Part shown: piece after piece, positions 5,704 to 7,986 of the stretch
Numbering within the stretch: position 1 is the stretch's first letter
Layout: each line of letters opens with the position of its first letter
The notes under the pieces: model-generated
What the model was told of the DNA's origin: nothing
Database searches by the model: none
What the model saw: only the letters and a program-made list of their open reading frames with translations
Position numbers and translations under genes: made by a program
DNA from: Eubacteriales bacterium
GTDB taxonomy: Bacteria; Bacillota; Clostridia; Christensenellales; CAG-138
Reading direction: 5' to 3'
NCBI GenBank assembly: GCA_028703645.1
Contig: JAQVML010000046.1
Coordinates: 1-7,986, forward strand
Length of the DNA: 7,986 nt

Positions 5704-6483
5704 TCAGGATTCGATCAGTTTGCGAATCGCGGGCAGCGCTTCTTTGAGCGCGCGCCTTCCTTCTTCAATCGTTGCGTTCGCCTGATCGATTTGAAAGCGT
5801 CCGTTGACAAACAACACTTCCGGCACAAGCATGATGTCCGACTCTTCGCGGCGATATTTTGTGAGCTCCCACTGCATCAGCGAAATCGTGTGGTTGAGCA
5901 TGGAATATGCGCCGAAGTCGGAAACATCCTTGCGATCTCCGTGGTAGCCGACATCCACGCCGATGACCACATCCATACCGTGGTCGCGCAGCGTCTTGCA
6001 GGGCACGCGTTCCAGCACGCCACCGTCGATATACGTTTTCCCGCCCAGTTGCACCGGCTCAAAGAACCCGGGCATGGACATGCTCGCGCGAATGCTCTCG
6101 TGCAGAGGGCCTTCCTCCAACACGTCCAGTTTTCCCGCTTCCGCATCCACAACGACGCAACAAAACGGAATCTTCGTTTGGTCAAACGTCTTGTTGTGCG
6201 TAAACACGCGAATCAGTTCCTCGAGTCGTTCGCCTTTGAGCAAGCCGCCGGTCAGCGGCATCTTCACATCCAGATACTCATAGAGCTTGATCGACTTGAT
6301 AAACTTCTCAAGCAAATCCAGATCGGTTCCAACGCTGTAGATTCCGCCGATGATTGCGCCCATACTGCTGCCGGAGATCATGTCGATCTGAATGCCCGCT
6401 TTCTCAAGCTCCTGCAACACGCCGATGTGTGCAAAGCCCTTCACGCTGCCTGCGCCGAGTGCGAGACCAACTTTTTTTCTCAT
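5704..6483 (-). CDS. Patatin-like phospholipase family protein (YlbK/RssA type)
   Basis: This is a single-domain bacterial patatin-like serine hydrolase of 259 residues, predicted to hydrolyse acyl esters in lipids; the physiological substrate of this YlbK/RssA subgroup is not known. It has the three family motifs: a glycine-rich oxyanion segment LALGAGSVKGFAHIGVL at 7-23 (GAGSVKG rather than GGGxxRG), the nucleophile elbow GSSMG at 38-42 with S40, and the catalytic DGG at 153-155 with D153. There is no signal peptide or clear membrane segment, so it should be cytosolic or peripheral. The ATG at 6483 has only a weak AGGA upstream. A terminator separates it from the coiled-coil gene, so it needs its own promoter, which I cannot identify confidently in the 48 bp available. 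B. subtilis ylbK also lies near coaD and ylbM. Confidence 0.9.
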   Translation of the reverse strand: MRKKVGLALGAGSVKGFAHIGVLQELEKAGIQIDMISGSSMGAIIGGIYSVGTDLDLLEKFIKSIKLYEYLDVKMPLTGGLLKGERLEELIRVFTHNKTFDQTKIPFCCVVVDAEAGKLDVLEEGPLHESIRASMSMPGFFEPVQLGGKTYIDGGVLERVPCKTLRDHGMDVVIGVDVGYHGDRKDVSDFGAYSMLNHTISLMQWELTKYRREESDIMLVPEVLFVNGRFQIDQANATIEEGRRALKEALPAIRKLIES

Positions 6484-6531
6484 GTGATTCTATCCTGATT
6501 TCTTTTTCGCTTTGTCACGAGAAGATCATGT

Positions 6532-6563
6532 AAAAACGAGCCGGGAGAATTCCTTCCGGCTCG
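6532..6563 (-). terminator. Rho-independent terminator after the coaD-coiled-coil operon
   Basis: On the minus strand CGAGCCGG and CCGGCTCG (plus positions 6556-6563 and 6537-6544) make a perfect 8-bp GC-rich stem with an 11-nt loop, followed directly by five T residues (6532-6536). It begins about 10 bp after the stop of the coiled-coil gene. Confidence 0.88.
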
Positions 6564-6573
6564 CTTGAAACGC

Positions 6574-7659
6574 TTAGTAATCCTCTTCCTCGTCGTCATC
6601 GTCCGATTCGATGAACTCGATCAGGCGCTTACGGGGCTTCTTCTCTTTCGGCTCTTTTGCGGCCTTGGGAGCGGGTTCTTCGACCCAGTCGTCATCCTCG
6701 TCTTCGTCTTCGTCGTCATCCTCGGCCTCCAACAGGCGGGAGAACAGGCCCTTCTTCTTCGGCGGCGCTTGCTCCGCGCGGGAATCGCGGCGGCGGGGCG
6801 CTTCTTCCATGTCGTCGGCGGGTGCCGGACGGCTCATGACAGGACGCGCAAACTGGCGCGTCGCCGTGGGGTCTTCTTCCACCGCATAGCGGTCCGTATT
6901 GGCTCGCGGTTGGCGTGCCTGACGCGGCGGCTCGCTGTAAGCGGGTTCCGCGGCATAGCGTGTCGGTTCCGCATAAGCAGGCTCCGCATAACGCGGCTGC
7001 TCAGCGGGCGCGGGCTGTGGCTGGGAAGGCATATACTGCGCTTGCGCGGCATACTGCGGTTCCGCTGCGGGTGCCATACGCGTCTGCGCGGGCGCGGGTG
7101 TCGCGACCGGTGCGGGTTGCGACATATCGTCCACGCCGAGTTCCTTGCGGTTCGTCTCGATCATTTGATGATATTCGCCAAGATAGCGCTGCAAGTCTAT
7201 GAGGATTTCGTCCGCATATTTACGTGCGCCGTTGTAGATTGCCGTTGCGTTTTCCTCCGCCTCGGCGGCAATGCCGCTTGCGCGCGTAAACGCTTCTTTG
7301 TATACTTCGCTTTCGCTGACGCGATGGTCAAACTCCGCCTGTGCATCCGCGCGGATGTTGTCCGCCTGCGCCTGCGCCTGGCTCAAGATGGTGTCCGCCT
7401 CCTGATTTGCCTGCTCCACGATCTCCGATGCGTTCTCTTTTGCGTCCGCAATCGTGTTCTCCGCCTCGGAGAGGATGCCGGTTGCTCTGCGGATATCCTC
7501 CGGAATGACCACCTTGAGGTCTTCCAACAAGTCCAGCAGACGATCTACTTCGACCACGCGCTTGTTGCCGCCGCCAAACTTGGAACGAGGGCTCTCCTCC
7601 AACTCCTGTTTGATGCGGTTTATAATACTGAAAATTTTCATGGTTTGTGCGCTGCTCAT
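6574..7659 (-). CDS. coaD-linked coiled-coil protein with disordered acidic tail, function unknown
   Basis: This 361-residue protein belongs to a clostridial group found beside coaD and variously annotated as DivIVA-like or as an ATPase subunit; I know of no established function. Residues 34-172 form an alanine/glutamate-rich helical coiled coil with a conserved-looking start (EVDRLLDLLEDLKVVIPEDIRRA, two segments within 37-59). Residues 178-250 are proline-, alanine-, tyrosine- and glutamine-rich and look disordered, with a tandem repeat of RYAEPAYAEPT type at 223-245. The end alternates charge: basic KKKGLFSRLL at 301-310, acidic 311-328, basic PKEKKPRKR at 337-345, acidic 351-360, terminal tyrosine. 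There is no signal peptide or transmembrane segment. Its ATG overlaps the coaD stop (ATGA, 7656-7659), implying coupling; an in-frame ATG six codons later (7641) has no better ribosome site. A scaffold or cell-pole role is only inference. Confidence 0.85.
   Translation of the reverse strand: MSSAQTMKIFSIINRIKQELEESPRSKFGGGNKRVVEVDRLLDLLEDLKVVIPEDIRRATGILSEAENTIADAKENASEIVEQANQEADTILSQAQAQADNIRADAQAEFDHRVSESEVYKEAFTRASGIAAEAEENATAIYNGARKYADEILIDLQRYLGEYHQMIETNRKELGVDDMSQPAPVATPAPAQTRMAPAAEPQYAAQAQYMPSQPQPAPAEQPRYAEPAYAEPTRYAAEPAYSEPPRQARQPRANTDRYAVEEDPTATRQFARPVMSRPAPADDMEEAPRRRDSRAEQAPPKKKGLFSRLLEAEDDDEDEDEDDDWVEEPAPKAAKEPKEKKPRKRLIEFIESDDDDEEEDY
6688..6729 (-). repeat. Low-complexity Asp/Glu codon tract
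   Basis: Fourteen consecutive acidic codons (residues 311-324, apart from A312) give an imperfect GAC/GAT/GAA/GAG triplet array inside the coiled-coil protein gene. A second acidic tract occurs at its 3' end, about 6577-6606. Such arrays can vary in length by slippage. Confidence 0.6.
6925..6993 (-). repeat. Tandem RYAEPAYAEPT-type coding repeat
   Basis: Residues 223-233 (RYAEPAYAEPT) and 234-245 (RYAAEPAYSEPP) of the coiled-coil protein are an imperfect tandem duplication of an 11-12 residue unit in the proline-rich linker. Confidence 0.6.
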
Positions 7660-7986
7660 GCTTTTCTTAGCCTTTCTGCAATGATATTGTGAATGCTGTT
7701 CGGTACGAGTCCTTCTATATTACCGCCCATAGAGCCAATTTCCCGCACAGCGCTGGAGCTTAAAAACGAATGCTCCGGTCTCGCCATGAAGTAAACAGTG
7801 TCCACGTCCGGCGCGAGATGAAGATTGAGCGCGTTGATCTGAAACTCGTATTCGAAATCCATCGTCGCACGCAGGCCACGAGTGACGTAGTCCGCGCCGA
7901 TCGCATGCGCATAGTTGACCATCAATCCATCAAAGTGCGTCACGATGACGTTCTTCATGTTCTCGGCTTCCACCATGCGCTGAATC
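7656..7986 (-). CDS. coaD: Phosphopantetheine adenylyltransferase, C-terminal part (cut by window edge)
   Basis: CoaD (PPAT) joins ATP and 4'-phosphopantetheine to give dephospho-CoA, the penultimate step of CoA synthesis in the cytoplasm. The last 109 codons are present and the frame is open to the window edge; the full protein is usually about 160 residues, so the N-terminal HxGH nucleotidyltransferase motif lies outside. The visible part contains VTRGLRATMDFEYEF and the substrate- and ATP-binding block SFLSSSAVREI followed by GLVP, all diagnostic of CoaD. An internal ATG at 7976 is not the start: the codons upstream of it (Ile-Gln-Arg) continue the family sequence. It is followed with an ATGA overlap by the coiled-coil gene, so the two are probably made from one message. 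Confidence 0.95.
   Translation of the reverse strand, partial: IQRMVEAENMKNVIVTHFDGLMVNYAHAIGADYVTRGLRATMDFEYEFQINALNLHLAPDVDTVYFMARPEHSFLSSSAVREIGSMGGNIEGLVPNSIHNIIAERLRKA

Noticed and set aside
5791..6498. 235-codon plus-strand frame opposite the patatin-like gene
   Set aside because: The minus strand carries all three patatin motifs; the plus reading is a His/Ala-rich shadow.
6565..7692. 375-codon plus-strand frame opposite the coiled-coil gene
   Set aside because: It is a mirror of an alanine-, glutamate- and aspartate-rich gene, giving a Leu/Arg/Phe-rich product with no family features; the minus-strand gene is coupled to coaD and followed by a terminator.

Overview
The window looks like part of a chromosome from an anaerobic member of the Clostridia (Bacillota). 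It has moderately high GC, good AGGAGG-type ribosome binding sites and a TTG start. It carries a SCIFF peptide with its radical SAM maturase, a pair characteristic of Clostridia. It also has the Pta-AckA acetate pathway and homologues of the Bacillus subtilis ylb genes (coaD/ylbI, ylbK, ylbM). I cannot name the species. I see no mobile element, rRNA, tRNA or CRISPR array.

Layout, all on the minus strand unless stated. At the right edge the C-terminal two thirds of coaD (CoA biosynthesis) overlaps by ATGA a gene for an alanine-rich coiled-coil protein with a disordered, very acidic tail. A strong rho-independent terminator follows (6532-6563). Next is a patatin-like (YlbK/RssA type) lipase gene (5704-6483). 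It converges on tmcAL (4358-5560, plus strand), the acetate-dependent tRNA-Met cytidine ligase, and a 31-nt hairpin lies between the two 3' ends.

A 177-bp divergent intergenic region separates tmcAL from pta-ackA. It contains two mirror-image extended -10 elements and an 11-bp stem-loop in the pta leader. Past ackA come scifA (a 47-residue cysteine-rich RiPP precursor with its own promoter), a terminator hairpin, scfB (the radical SAM/SPASM maturase, starting at TTG), and recJ, which overlaps scfB by ATGA and runs off the left edge.

Functionally, pta and ackA convert acetyl-CoA to acetate and ATP. TmcAL uses acetate plus ATP to acetylate the tRNA-Met wobble cytidine, and CoaD makes a CoA precursor, so several neighbours touch the acetyl/CoA pool. 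ScfA and ScfB form a precursor-enzyme pair that should yield a thioether-bridged peptide. Nothing here is a wholly unknown system. The points most worth a second look are the SCIFF locus (a seventh cysteine, and an internal terminator plus TTG start that should set precursor above enzyme), the mirrored divergent promoter, and the unusual tail of the coaD-linked coiled-coil protein.
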